The translations under genes were made by a program, and so were the position numbers. This document shows positions 17,266-25,648 of a stretch of 64,000 nucleotides of DNA, in pieces. Each line of letters opens with the position of its first letter. Within the stretch, counting starts at the first letter, position 1. The notes below the pieces were generated by a model. The model did not search any database, had not been told where the DNA came from, and saw only the letters and a list, made by a program, of their open reading frames with translations. Location of the stretch: contig JAMOUJ010000002.1 of NCBI GenBank assembly GCA_027068075.1, positions 124,001-188,000 on the forward strand, written 5' to 3'. This DNA comes from Candidatus Aminicenantota bacterium. Lineage in GTDB: Bacteria; Acidobacteriota; Aminicenantia; S016-38.

Positions 17266-18450
17266 TTATATGATCCCTATGGTCTTTCCAGCCTTCTCAA
17301 AGGCACGAAGAACCTGCTGGAGTTCCTCGTCGGTGTGGGTGGCGGTATAGGAAGTTCTTATGAGGGTTCTGTCCGGGGGAACCGCCGGCGGAAGAACGGG
17401 ATTGGCAAAAACCCCTTCTTCCCGGAGTATTTTCCACAGCATGAGAAGTTGTTCGTCGGTCCCCACCAGGAGGGGAATTATGGGGCTCTGGGTATTGCCC
17501 GTATCGTAGCCCATGTCCTCAAAGGCCTTCTTCATGTTTTTGCTTATTTCCCAGAGGCGATGCCTCCTTTCCGGCTCAGACCTGATTATCTCCAGGGCTG
17601 CCCTGGCCGCCGCCACAGAGGCCGGGGTCACGCTGGCGGAGAAAATGAGGGAGCGGGCAAAGTGTTTAATGTAGTCTATAACCTTCTTTTTCCCGGCCAC
17701 AAAACCTCCCAGGGAAGCGAAGGACTTGGAAAAGGTGGCCATGACGATGTCCACCTCGTGGAGCATTCCGAAGTGCTCCACCACCCCCCTTCCTCCTTCC
17801 CCGAAAACCCCCATGCCGTGGGCATCGTCCACCATGAACCTGGCTCCGTATTTTTTCGCAATGGGAACCAGTTTGGGAAGGTCCGCCAGATCCCCTTCCA
17901 TGGAGAAGACGCCGTCCACCACCACCAATTTGCCAGCCTCCGGTGGGATCTGTTTCAAAACCCTTTCCAGATCCTCCGGGTCGTTGTGGCGAAATTTCAC
18001 CATCTTTCCGAAACTCAGCCTGGCGGCATCGTAGATGGAGGCGTGGTCCATGTTGTCCAGGATCACATAATCCTTCCTACCCACCAGGGCCGAAATAATA
18101 CCGAGATTCGTCTGATAGCCGGTGGAAAATACCAGGGCGGCTTCCATTTCCATGAAGTCGGCGAGTTCCGCCTCCAGTTCCTCGTGAATGGTGAGGGTTC
18201 CGTTAAGAAACCTGGAACCGCATGTGGAGGATCCATACCTGTCAATGGCCTCCTTCATGGCGGCTATTACCCTGGGATGGTCAATAAGCCCAAGATAATT
18301 ATTGGAACCCACCATGATAAGTTCTCTTCCGTCGGCGGTTATTACCTTGTTTCCGCGGACTTCTTTAATGGGATTGAAATAAGGATAGAGGCCCATGCTC
18401 TGGGCTTCCTCGCTTCTGGTAAAACTAAAGCACTTCTCAAAAAGGTCCAT
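17266..18450 (-). CDS. Serine palmitoyltransferase-like alpha-oxoamine synthase
   Basis: 394 residues, PLP fold-type I. The PLP lysine is in ATFSKSFASLGGFVAG (about 243). Other motifs are YPYFNPIKEVRGNKV, VGSNNYLGLIDHP, GSRFLNGTLTIHEELE, DNMDHASIYDAARLSFGKM, VVDGVFSMEGDLADLP, DDAHGMGVFG and SLIFSASVTPAS. All members condense an amino acid with an acyl-CoA. The YPYF N-terminus, 'DEMDHASI'-like segment and 'SRSLIFSASMTPAS'-like segment match bacterial serine palmitoyltransferase better, in my reading, than BioF or Kbl. Activity on palmitoyl-CoA is inference. The promoter TTGAAA-17-TATCCT and GGAGGG SD lie upstream; it is divergent from the SDR gene. Confidence 0.7.
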   Translation of the reverse strand: MDLFEKCFSFTRSEEAQSMGLYPYFNPIKEVRGNKVITADGRELIMVGSNNYLGLIDHPRVIAAMKEAIDRYGSSTCGSRFLNGTLTIHEELEAELADFMEMEAALVFSTGYQTNLGIISALVGRKDYVILDNMDHASIYDAARLSFGKMVKFRHNDPEDLERVLKQIPPEAGKLVVVDGVFSMEGDLADLPKLVPIAKKYGARFMVDDAHGMGVFGEGGRGVVEHFGMLHEVDIVMATFSKSFASLGGFVAGKKKVIDYIKHFARSLIFSASVTPASVAAARAALEIIRSEPERRHRLWEISKNMKKAFEDMGYDTGNTQSPIIPLLVGTDEQLLMLWKILREEGVFANPVLPPAVPPDRTLIRTSYTATHTDEELQQVLRAFEKAGKTIGII

Positions 18451-18503
18451 GTTTCCCTCCTTGCGTTGATAAGGATAAGACTTTCCGATAAAATTTTCAA
18501 GTC
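18451..18503. promoter_or_regulatory. Divergent promoter region, SPT-like / SDR genes
   Basis: Plus strand: TTGATA (18466-18471), 17-nt spacer, TAAAAT (18489-18494), 9 nt before the SDR ATG. Minus strand: TTGAAA (18500-18495), 17-nt spacer, TATCCT (18477-18472), giving a short leader with GGAGGG before the SPT-like ATG. The two promoters overlap completely in 53 nt, so they may compete. Confidence 0.7.
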
Positions 18504-19412
18504 ATGAAAAGCATAGTTACAGGGGGTACGGGATTTATCGGAAAGGCCCTGGTGAAAAACCTCCTGGAGAAGGGATGGAAGGTATGGGTCCTGACCAGAA
18601 CGGAGGGAAAGGCACAAAAAACCTTCCCGGAGGCGGAAGAACTCCTTCCCGGAGACCCCTTCCCCCGGGCGGAGGTCCTCTTCAACCTGGCCGGGGCGGT
18701 GAAGGGGAAAACCTACCACGACTTCGCCAGGGCCAATGTGGAGTTTATAAAAAACATCCTGGAAAAATCCCGGGGAAAGGTGGATAAAATAGTCCACCTG
18801 AGTTCCCAGGCGGCGGGGGGGCCTTCCCCGAACTGTCAGCCTATCAAGGAGGATGCAGAAAATCCCGTATCCCTCTACGGAAAAAGCAAACTGGAGGGGG
18901 AGCGGCTGGTAAAGACCTTCCCCGGAGAATGGGTGGTGCTGAGGCCCCCGGCGGTCTTCGGGGAGGAAGATTACGCCTTCACTGACCTCTACAAACTTAT
19001 AAAAAGGGGCTTCGCCCCCTGGATGGGCCCCAGGAAGTTTTCGGTTATCTATGTGAAGGACCTGGCCTATTCCCTGGAGGTGGCGGTGGAAAAAGGGAAA
19101 AGGGAGGTTTTTAATGTTGCCTCCCAGGAGGAGGTGGACTACTGGGATTTCGTCATGGAGATAGCGGACATTCTGGGGAGAAAACGGGTAAGGAAGATCC
19201 CGGTTCCCCTTTCCCTGGCCGGGGCAATAGCCAGGGCCGCCCAGGCCTTCAGTGCCTCCATGTTTACGGTGGACAAGATAAGGGAATTAAGGTATCCCTG
19301 CTGGATCCTGGATGTATCCAGGGCAGAACAAAGGGGAATTTTGAGGAGAACGCCCCTGAGGAAGGCCCTGGAAAACACCCTGGCCTGGGCCCGAACCCAG
19401 GGAATTATTTAA
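18504..19412 (+). CDS. Extended SDR (NAD-dependent epimerase/dehydratase family)
   Basis: 302 residues. The nucleotide-binding motif is MKSIVTGGTGFIGKAL (TGGxGFIG), followed by LFNLAGAVKG, HLSSQAAGG and the catalytic YGKSK (about 130-134). The C-terminal half includes VLRPPAVFGEED and FNVASQEEVDYWDF. This pattern fits NAD(P)-dependent oxidoreductases of the kind used for sterols, ceramide precursors or cinnamoyl-type substrates, not typical sugar-nucleotide epimerases. It is divergent from the SPT-like gene, which is suggestive of a lipid role (for example 3-oxo reduction), but this is inference. There is no SD; the -10 lies 9 nt before the ATG. It overlaps the Memo-like gene by 8 nt tail to tail. 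Confidence 0.75.
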   Translation: MKSIVTGGTGFIGKALVKNLLEKGWKVWVLTRTEGKAQKTFPEAEELLPGDPFPRAEVLFNLAGAVKGKTYHDFARANVEFIKNILEKSRGKVDKIVHLSSQAAGGPSPNCQPIKEDAENPVSLYGKSKLEGERLVKTFPGEWVVLRPPAVFGEEDYAFTDLYKLIKRGFAPWMGPRKFSVIYVKDLAYSLEVAVEKGKREVFNVASQEEVDYWDFVMEIADILGRKRVRKIPVPLSLAGAIARAAQAFSASMFTVDKIRELRYPCWILDVSRAEQRGILRRTPLRKALENTLAWARTQGII

Positions 19413-20436
19413 GGCGATATCCTATGGCCCAGTATCCTACCCAGTGCTTCAGGGAGAAGGGCGCCGTGGTTCCTATGCCCATGCGAAAGGCCGGGAGAAC
19501 TCCCAGGCTGTAACTATCCCCGTATTTAAAGGCCACCCCCTCCAGGTTCCTTCCCCAAAGTTCCGCCAGCCTTCTCAGGGTAAGAAGGCCGAAGGGGACC
19601 GAGAACCTGCCGCACCAGGTAATCCCCTCACCCCAGACCCTGTCGGCGAATCCCCTAATCTTCTCTACAGTAATTCTGCCGGAGAGGAATTTTCTTCCCA
19701 GTTCCCTGTCCTGGTCCGTGGCCCTCCGGTGGGATTCCTCGTCAAGGCCGAAGGGGGAAAAATCAAAATCCGGTCCGTAGTGGGTGTTGTCCGAGGATAT
19801 CACGAAGGAGATGTCCTTCCCGGGTTTCAACCCCCTCTCCTTCATGTAGGAGTAAATGACCTCCGCCAGTTTATCGGAAACCCCCTTCATCCTCCAGAAA
19901 TCCATACCGGTGACCATGATGGCCAGGATTTTAACCTTCCTATTGTAATACTGAAGGAAGGGAACCATGGCCTCGGCGGAGTGCTCCAACGCATGGGCCC
20001 TGTTGGAAACCATGTAGTACTTGGAGGGTAATTTCCTCTTTATGTAATTTCTGAGTTCCCCGTCCACCTCCACGGGGCCGTAGGGAGCCTCCCACCTATC
20101 GTAATCGTCCAGGATAATTATTCCCCGGGGGTCCTTCAATTCCACCCTGGCCCGGTGATGGGTAACGGCGAAGATAACCACGGTTTTTGCCCTGGCCACC
20201 CTGGGGATGGCATAAATGTAAACTCTGCCGGCGTACATGTGGTCGTCGTGGGGAGAGACCACCGCAAGCCAATCCCCACGGATTCGGGAAGCCTCCGGTT
20301 CCAGTTTCCGGGAAAGTTCCACGATTTTCTCAATCTGATGGGGCCGGGTACAAAATCCCACATCGTCAAAGAAATTCCTCACTCCGGCCCCCACCACAAA
20401 GGATAAAGTCATAAACAAAGTTAAAACCTTCTTCAT
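19405..20436 (-). CDS. Memo-like (AmmeMemoRadiSam protein B) with signal peptide
   Basis: 343 residues. Family motifs: VSPHDDHMYAGR (about 63-74; the usual form is APHAGYxYSG), VSNRAHALEHSAEAMVPFLQYY (about 140-160), and ISSDNTHYGPDF (about 205). These His and Asp residues resemble the metal site of the Memo/class III dioxygenase fold. Most Memo proteins are cytoplasmic, but this one starts with a hydrophobic export-like segment (MKKVLTLFMTLSFVVGAGV). It follows lptD by 2 nt and has a GGAGG SD. Its reaction is not known. Confidence 0.78.
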   Translation of the reverse strand: MKKVLTLFMTLSFVVGAGVRNFFDDVGFCTRPHQIEKIVELSRKLEPEASRIRGDWLAVVSPHDDHMYAGRVYIYAIPRVARAKTVVIFAVTHHRARVELKDPRGIIILDDYDRWEAPYGPVEVDGELRNYIKRKLPSKYYMVSNRAHALEHSAEAMVPFLQYYNRKVKILAIMVTGMDFWRMKGVSDKLAEVIYSYMKERGLKPGKDISFVISSDNTHYGPDFDFSPFGLDEESHRRATDQDRELGRKFLSGRITVEKIRGFADRVWGEGITWCGRFSVPFGLLTLRRLAELWGRNLEGVAFKYGDSYSLGVLPAFRMGIGTTAPFSLKHWVGYWAIGYRLK

Positions 20437-20438
20437 TT

Positions 20439-22502
20439 TTATCCTCCAAATCTATCAATTCCAAAGCCCACCTGGGGAAGGGAGAAGGAAATGTTGAAGA
20501 AGTAGTGCTCCCGCCGGAAGGGCATGTAGGCAAACCTCAGGATGAACCTGACGCACTGAAGGTTCAAAACCCCTATCACGGTGTATTGCCTGGTCATCCG
20601 GTTTTTTATATCGTAATCCCAGAATCCCCGGAGGCTCAAACCCAGTGGGGATATGTTCAATCCCCCGGCCAGCCTCATCTGGTTGGAGATAAAGGACTGT
20701 TCCTCAAAAACCGACCTGGTGGTGAAGTAATTTCCAGAAAGGTAAAAGGGCATTCCCCGGGGCCTGAGGCCCAAACTTATGGAGTTGAAAAGAAAGTACT
20801 TGTCGTAGGGTTCGTATTGTCCCATCCAGTATATGGAAACGGTCTCGTCCGGGGAGAACCTCAGGTCCAGGTTCACCGAGGAAAAATTGTGGCTTACCGG
20901 AAGTCCCAGGGGGGTTATCACATTCTCCGTCCTGGGATAATAACTTCCCCCCACCGAAAAACTCAGGATCTCCGTGGGAACCCTCTCCTCTCCTATTTTC
21001 TTCTTGGCCAGGAGGCGGTGGGTCAAGGAGAAGTTCACATGGGAAGACGAAGGGAAGTAGTCGTAACCGTCGTAGGAAATTATCCTGGAGAAATAATCGT
21101 AATTGGGGCTCAAAATCAGGGAAAGGGAAGGCTCAATTATGTGTTTGAATCTGGGGGAATATTTGAATCCAGGGGTCTTGAAAATCCTGTAAAATATGGG
21201 CCCGGTTAAGGTGGCGGAGTAAGAATAGGAAAAAAGGCGGAGGGGCTCGTCTATTCTCTCCTCTTCCCTTTTTTGCCGGGAGTAATAGGCCATGTGAAAA
21301 CCGAGTTTGTTGTCAATGCTAAACCAGGGGACCGGCGATAGGGTGTAAACCAGATAGGGCTTCCAGATAACCCTCTGCAACCCATCTCTTTTTTTCTTGT
21401 AGATCTCCTGGATATTGCTGGCCACCAGGGTCTGGGTAAAATACAGGTTTCCCAGAATCCTCTTCCGGGTGAGGGTGAAGTTTACCTCCGGAAGGTGGCG
21501 GAATATCACCTCCCTCCCCCAGAAATAACTTTTCTGCTCGTCGGCCCGGACCACCACGCTGCCGTCCTCCCAGGACTTCGTAAGGTAAACGGAGGAGTAA
21601 AAAAGCCTCTGAACTATTCTGAAGTAATTGGTGGAAATGTTCCACAGAAATTTATACGAACTCACCAGATCAGCGTTGGCGGTAAGCCTCCAGCCCCTGC
21701 CCATCTGGTGGACTTCCCTTCCCTTTATCAGGTAGTCGGACTTGCCGTCCCAATACCTGAAAAAGGAGGTTCTGAAACTTCCGTAATTCCCCTCGTCCCA
21801 CACATACCTGTACTCTCCGGTGAGCATGTAGCCCAGTTGGGACATGTAATCGTAGGACAGGGTAAGGTCAAACCAATCCACCGGGGCCCAGAAGAAATCC
21901 TCTCCTATGTAGTAGCCCTTGTTGGAACTGTGGCCGAACTTCGGCATCAGGAAGCCGGTTTTCCTCTTCTCCTTGGGCATGGGATAGTAGAGATAGGGCA
22001 GGTAAAGGACCGGGACTCCCTTTATCCTGAGAACGGTTCCCCAGAGGGAGACATGGTCGTCCCTGTAGTACTTTCCCTTCCTGGCCCGGGTCTCCCATAT
22101 GGGACAGGTCTGGTTGCAGGGGGTAAACCAGATTTTCTTAAAGGTAAATTCTTTCTTTGAGGAAGCCTCTATCTCCTCGGCCTGAAAGAAGAACCTCTCC
22201 TGAAGCCATCCCCAGACATTCTTGAACCGCATCCTCCCGGTTTTGTAATTGTATTCCCCCTGGGTGGCAGCGATGAAGCCCCGATCAAACACCACGGAGA
22301 CATTTCCCTTGAGGTAAACCTCGCCGGTTTTGAGGTTTGCCCGGAGTTCGTCGGCGTAAACCTTCCCCAGGTCGGAACTTACCTCCACATCCCCACGGGC
22401 CATGAGGATGTCCCCCTCTATCTTCTGATAATCGGCGGTTATTTTAGGAAACTCCTGGGCTGCCAGGAACCAGACCAGGAGAAGGGGAAGGAGTTTTTTC
22501 AT
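20439..22502 (-). CDS. lptD: LPS-assembly outer membrane protein LptD
   Basis: 687 residues with a signal peptide (MKKLLPLLLVWFLAAQ). Residues about 20-110 form the OstA/LptA-like jellyroll (ITADYQKIEGDILMARGDVEVSS, YADELRANLKTGEVYLKGNV), given here in pieces, followed by a long beta-barrel rich in aromatic, alternating strands such as YYSRQKREE and FSLTHRLL. Two cysteines near 127-131 (TPCNQTCPIW) and one near the C-terminus (NLQCVRF) could form the disulfides known in LptD. It inserts lipopolysaccharide at the outer leaflet, so this cell has an LPS-type outer membrane, in agreement with lpxD. It starts inside the DUF1015 stop (ATGA). Confidence 0.92.
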   Translation of the reverse strand: MKKLLPLLLVWFLAAQEFPKITADYQKIEGDILMARGDVEVSSDLGKVYADELRANLKTGEVYLKGNVSVVFDRGFIAATQGEYNYKTGRMRFKNVWGWLQERFFFQAEEIEASSKKEFTFKKIWFTPCNQTCPIWETRARKGKYYRDDHVSLWGTVLRIKGVPVLYLPYLYYPMPKEKRKTGFLMPKFGHSSNKGYYIGEDFFWAPVDWFDLTLSYDYMSQLGYMLTGEYRYVWDEGNYGSFRTSFFRYWDGKSDYLIKGREVHQMGRGWRLTANADLVSSYKFLWNISTNYFRIVQRLFYSSVYLTKSWEDGSVVVRADEQKSYFWGREVIFRHLPEVNFTLTRKRILGNLYFTQTLVASNIQEIYKKKRDGLQRVIWKPYLVYTLSPVPWFSIDNKLGFHMAYYSRQKREEERIDEPLRLFSYSYSATLTGPIFYRIFKTPGFKYSPRFKHIIEPSLSLILSPNYDYFSRIISYDGYDYFPSSSHVNFSLTHRLLAKKKIGEERVPTEILSFSVGGSYYPRTENVITPLGLPVSHNFSSVNLDLRFSPDETVSIYWMGQYEPYDKYFLFNSISLGLRPRGMPFYLSGNYFTTRSVFEEQSFISNQMRLAGGLNISPLGLSLRGFWDYDIKNRMTRQYTVIGVLNLQCVRFILRFAYMPFRREHYFFNISFSLPQVGFGIDRFGG

Positions 22503-23734
22503 GAAAGCAGGTGAACCACCAGTCCGCTCTTCAATTTGGGCTCAAACCATGTGGACTTGGGGGGCATGATTTTCCCCTGATCCGCCACCTCAAGAAGTTC
22601 TTCCACGGAGGTGGGATACATGGAGAAGGCCACGGCGTACTTCCCGCTCCTGACCAGTTCTTCCAGGTAATCGGTTCCCTTAATTCCACCTATAAAACTT
22701 ATCCTCGGGTCCTTCCTTGGGTTTTCTATGCCAAGAATGGGACCCAGAAGGTTCTCCTGCAGTATGGCCACATCCAGGGAAGAAACCGGGTCCGAAGGAT
22801 CGTAGGTTCCTTCTCTGGGAACCAGAAAATACCACTTCCCTCCCAGAAACATGGAGATTTGGTGTTTTCTTCGGGGCACGGGCTCCCCTTCGGAGAGGTG
22901 AAATTTTTCCTTCACCTTTTCCAGAAATTCCTCCGGCGAAAGTCCTCCCAGATCCTTTACCGCCCGGTTGTAGGGCAAAATCTGCATTTCGTCGTGGGGA
23001 AAGACCACCGCCAGGAAGAAGTTGTATTCCTCGTTGCCCGTGTGGCCAGGGTTCTCCCTTTTCTTAATTTCCATAACCCTGTGGGCTGCCGCCGCCCTGT
23101 GGTGGCCGTCGGCTATGTAAAGATGGGAAATACCTTCAAAAATTTCCTTTATCTTTTTTATGACCCCCTCATCCCTCACCACCCAGAAACTGTGTCGGAC
23201 TCCACCGGATTCAAAATCGTATTCCGGCTCGTTTTCCTGAGTATAGTTCCCGACAATTTCCTTCAGGGGAGAACCCCCGTTCCTGTAAAGGAGAAAAACC
23301 GGACCGGTGTTGGCGTTGGTGTAAAGGATGTGTTTGGTCCTGTCCAGTTCCTTGGCCTCCCGGGTAAGTTCGTGGCGTTTTATTTTCCCTTCTGCGTAGT
23401 CCTGGCACGAGGCCGCCACCACCAGACCGGTCTGAACATGGTCCCCCATTTTTTGACGGTAGATGTAAAAATAATCCCTGGGGTCCTGCTTCAAAATCCC
23501 CTCCTGGATAAACCTTTTTAGGTTCTCCGCCCCCTTTTCGTAAACCCTCTCATCGTAAAGGTCCACATCCGGAGGCAGATCAATCTCCGGTTTTATTACA
23601 TGAAGAAAGGAATACGGGTTGTTTCTGGCAATCTCCAGGGCCTCCTCCCGATCCAGGACATCGTAGGGTGGAGAGGCCACCTTTTCCACCAGGTTTTTGT
23701 CGGGTCTAAGTCCACGAAAGGGTTTAACTCTCAT
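22499..23734 (-). CDS. DUF1015 family protein
   Basis: 411 residues. It begins MRVKPFRGLRPDKNLVEKVASPPYDVL, the hallmark of DUF1015 (often annotated as SerC-adjacent HTH or 'conserved hypothetical'). A second hallmark, LYIADGHHRAAAAHRV, is near residue 200, followed by YNFFLAVVFPHDEMQILPYNRAV. The C-terminus has MPPKSTWFEPKLKSGLVVHLL. The DGHHR motif suggests an active site, but the reaction is not established. A GGGAGG SD precedes it, with a likely promoter in the 36-nt gap after the lipoprotein gene. It is coupled to lptD. Confidence 0.9.
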   Translation of the reverse strand: MRVKPFRGLRPDKNLVEKVASPPYDVLDREEALEIARNNPYSFLHVIKPEIDLPPDVDLYDERVYEKGAENLKRFIQEGILKQDPRDYFYIYRQKMGDHVQTGLVVAASCQDYAEGKIKRHELTREAKELDRTKHILYTNANTGPVFLLYRNGGSPLKEIVGNYTQENEPEYDFESGGVRHSFWVVRDEGVIKKIKEIFEGISHLYIADGHHRAAAAHRVMEIKKRENPGHTGNEEYNFFLAVVFPHDEMQILPYNRAVKDLGGLSPEEFLEKVKEKFHLSEGEPVPRRKHQISMFLGGKWYFLVPREGTYDPSDPVSSLDVAILQENLLGPILGIENPRKDPRISFIGGIKGTDYLEELVRSGKYAVAFSMYPTSVEELLEVADQGKIMPPKSTWFEPKLKSGLVVHLLS

Positions 23735-23770
23735 AATGACAACCTCCCTATGATATTTAACAAACTAATT

Positions 23771-24808
23771 TTACGAAGGTTTTCGGAAAAAGGAAAGGAG
23801 GTGGAGGGGTCGGTAAAGGGCCAATTTTCCCTTCCTTTCCACTGCCAGCCAACCGTTGGAAAGAACTTTCCTGAGTTTATACCCCCGGGGAAGGTTAAAG
23901 CGGTAAAGGTACTCCCCCTTCTCCGAAAGAAGGTCAAAATGGGTCCTTCCTGGGGCCTCGTTTACTTCCACCAGAAAATACCCCGAAGGAAGGGGATAAA
24001 TCCCAGCCAGGACAGGAAGACGGGAAGGAAGTTTCCGGGCTATTTCTTCCAGGGCTCTCTGGCGGTCCCGGGGCTTCCATATGAGAAAGGTTGGGGCAAT
24101 CTTCAGCCTCTCGCTCAGGGGCAATTCCGGTGCTTCCACCTTGAACGCAAAACTCCTCAGAATCTTCCCCTCCAGGTTCAGTATCCTGATGCCGTATTTC
24201 TGACTCTCTGCGGTTATCAGGTGGTCCGTGTATGGGGAATAGGCCCACAGAAGGGAGGGAAGCACCTCCGGAGCGGAAACAGCGGAAACTCCCCGGGGGG
24301 ATTTTATTACAAGGGTTCCCAGACTGGCGCTGACAATCAACAATCTTTCCGGTTCCTTTCCATCCGCTATCAAAACCAATTTTCTGACGGCCTTTTCCCT
24401 GCCTATCTCCAGGTAATCCCCCACCAGCCTCCCTTCCCGGGTGGGAACCACCCTCTGATAAAACCTGTCCAGAATCCCCTTCCTGGGAACCTCCCCGGGA
24501 CAGATCTTCACCACCTCCCTGGAAGCGGTGGCCCAGAGACAACCGGCCGTATAGAAGAGGTCAGGGGAATAGGTGAACACTCCGGGCTTAAGCACCTCCT
24601 CCTCTCCTCCCGAAGGTTTTATTTTTACAATGCCTTTTCCTTTCCCGGCCACGAAAACCTCGCCCCGGGGAGATATAGCCACCGAAAGTTTGCCCGGAGG
24701 AAGGTTCATCTCCCTTTCAATCTTAAGTTCCAGTTCCCCCCGGGCCGGATTATACCCACCACATCCTGAAAACAAAACCACAAGGAGCAGGGGCCAGAAT
24801 TTTCTCAA
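23771..24808 (-). CDS. Predicted lipoprotein, propeller-like
   Basis: 345 residues. The N-terminus MRKFWPLLLVVLFSGCGGY has a lipobox ending at Cys16. The mature part has repeated beta-rich segments such as LSVAISPRGEVFVAGKGKG, FTYSPDLFYTAGCLWATAS and 'LLWAYSPYTDHLITA', which suggests a beta-propeller. I do not recognise a family. It overlaps the methyltransferase-NifX gene by 4 nt (ATGA). Probable location is the periplasmic face of the inner or outer membrane. Confidence 0.65.
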   Translation of the reverse strand: MRKFWPLLLVVLFSGCGGYNPARGELELKIEREMNLPPGKLSVAISPRGEVFVAGKGKGIVKIKPSGGEEEVLKPGVFTYSPDLFYTAGCLWATASREVVKICPGEVPRKGILDRFYQRVVPTREGRLVGDYLEIGREKAVRKLVLIADGKEPERLLIVSASLGTLVIKSPRGVSAVSAPEVLPSLLWAYSPYTDHLITAESQKYGIRILNLEGKILRSFAFKVEAPELPLSERLKIAPTFLIWKPRDRQRALEEIARKLPSRLPVLAGIYPLPSGYFLVEVNEAPGRTHFDLLSEKGEYLYRFNLPRGYKLRKVLSNGWLAVERKGKLALYRPLHLLSFFRKPS

Positions 24809-25587
24809 CGCCGTGCCTCCTTCAGTTTTTCCAGGGCATCGTTAAGTTTCCCTTTGAATTTTATTATATTTACCCCCAGGGCCTCCAGCCTGGCCTCCCC
24901 CTTCTTCCCTATGTTCCCCGTTATTATGGTATTGCAGTCCTCCACCAAGCGGTAAACATCGTAGGTTTTAAGGTGCTGAAAATTATCCCTGTGGATGTTC
25001 CTCCTCTTACCTTCAAACTCAACAACTCCTTCCCCCCACCTGTAAACATAAAAAAAGGAAGCCCGGCCGAACATCTTCGGAAAAACCGTTTCCCCATCGT
25101 CGGTGGCCACCGCCACCCTATGCCATCGGGCGCCCGCCTCCACGAGGTTCTCCTCTCCAAAACCTTCAAGTCTCATCACCTTCAGACCTGCGGCAAGGGC
25201 CATGTCCCTGAGTTCTTCCCTGGAAAAATACCTTTCCGGGATGCCAGTTCTGGCTCCGTAATCCCAATCCCAGATCAAAACCCTCCCCCCCACCGCCAGT
25301 TTTTCTCCGGCCTTTCTCAGAAACTCCCCGGGGAATGAAAAATGATGGAGGGAGTGCACCGAAAATATCAGGTGAAACCACCCCGGAATACGCTCCACCT
25401 CCTCGGCCCGGCCTGGAATCAGAAGGAGGTTGCCCTCTTCCACCCGCTCCACATAAGGGTCCACCCCCACGAAATTGGTCCGGGGAAACTCCCTGGCCAG
25501 AGACCTGAGCAGGGCGCCGCTTCCGCATCCCACCTCCAGGACCCTGCCCTCCTCCGATATAAGGGATTTGAGAACTTCCTCAAACAT
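24805..25587 (-). CDS. SAM methyltransferase fused to a NifX-like (FeMo-cofactor-binding-type) domain
   Basis: 260 residues. Residues 1-145 are a class I methyltransferase: RVLEVGCGSGALLRSLA (motif I), TNFVGVDPYVERVEEG, IFSVHSLHHFSFPGEFL and VLIWDWDYGART. Residues about 155-255 match the dinitrogenase iron-molybdenum cofactor biosynthesis (NifX/NafY/MTH1175) fold: RVAVATDDGETVFPKMFGRASFF, VEDCNTIITGNIGKKGEARLEALGV and 'LNDALEKL'. That domain usually stands alone or joins NifB. No nitrogenase genes are visible. The partner metal or substrate is unknown. Upstream, GAAGGAG and a TAAACT 6 nt before the ATG make the start mode uncertain. Confidence 0.75.
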   Translation of the reverse strand: MFEEVLKSLISEEGRVLEVGCGSGALLRSLAREFPRTNFVGVDPYVERVEEGNLLLIPGRAEEVERIPGWFHLIFSVHSLHHFSFPGEFLRKAGEKLAVGGRVLIWDWDYGARTGIPERYFSREELRDMALAAGLKVMRLEGFGEENLVEAGARWHRVAVATDDGETVFPKMFGRASFFYVYRWGEGVVEFEGKRRNIHRDNFQHLKTYDVYRLVEDCNTIITGNIGKKGEARLEALGVNIIKFKGKLNDALEKLKEARR

Positions 25588-25635
25588 AAGATAAGTTTAC
25601 TATCTCCTTCAAGGGAGTCTCCTCAACCCCGGTGT

Positions 25636-25641
25636 TAGAAT
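25636..25641 (+). promoter_or_regulatory. -10 element of a likely leaderless mnmA mRNA
   Basis: TAGAAT at 25636-25641 ends 7 nt before the mnmA ATG. There is no SD and no good -35 at 17 nt. Confidence 0.5.
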
Positions 25642-25648
25642 TAAAGGG

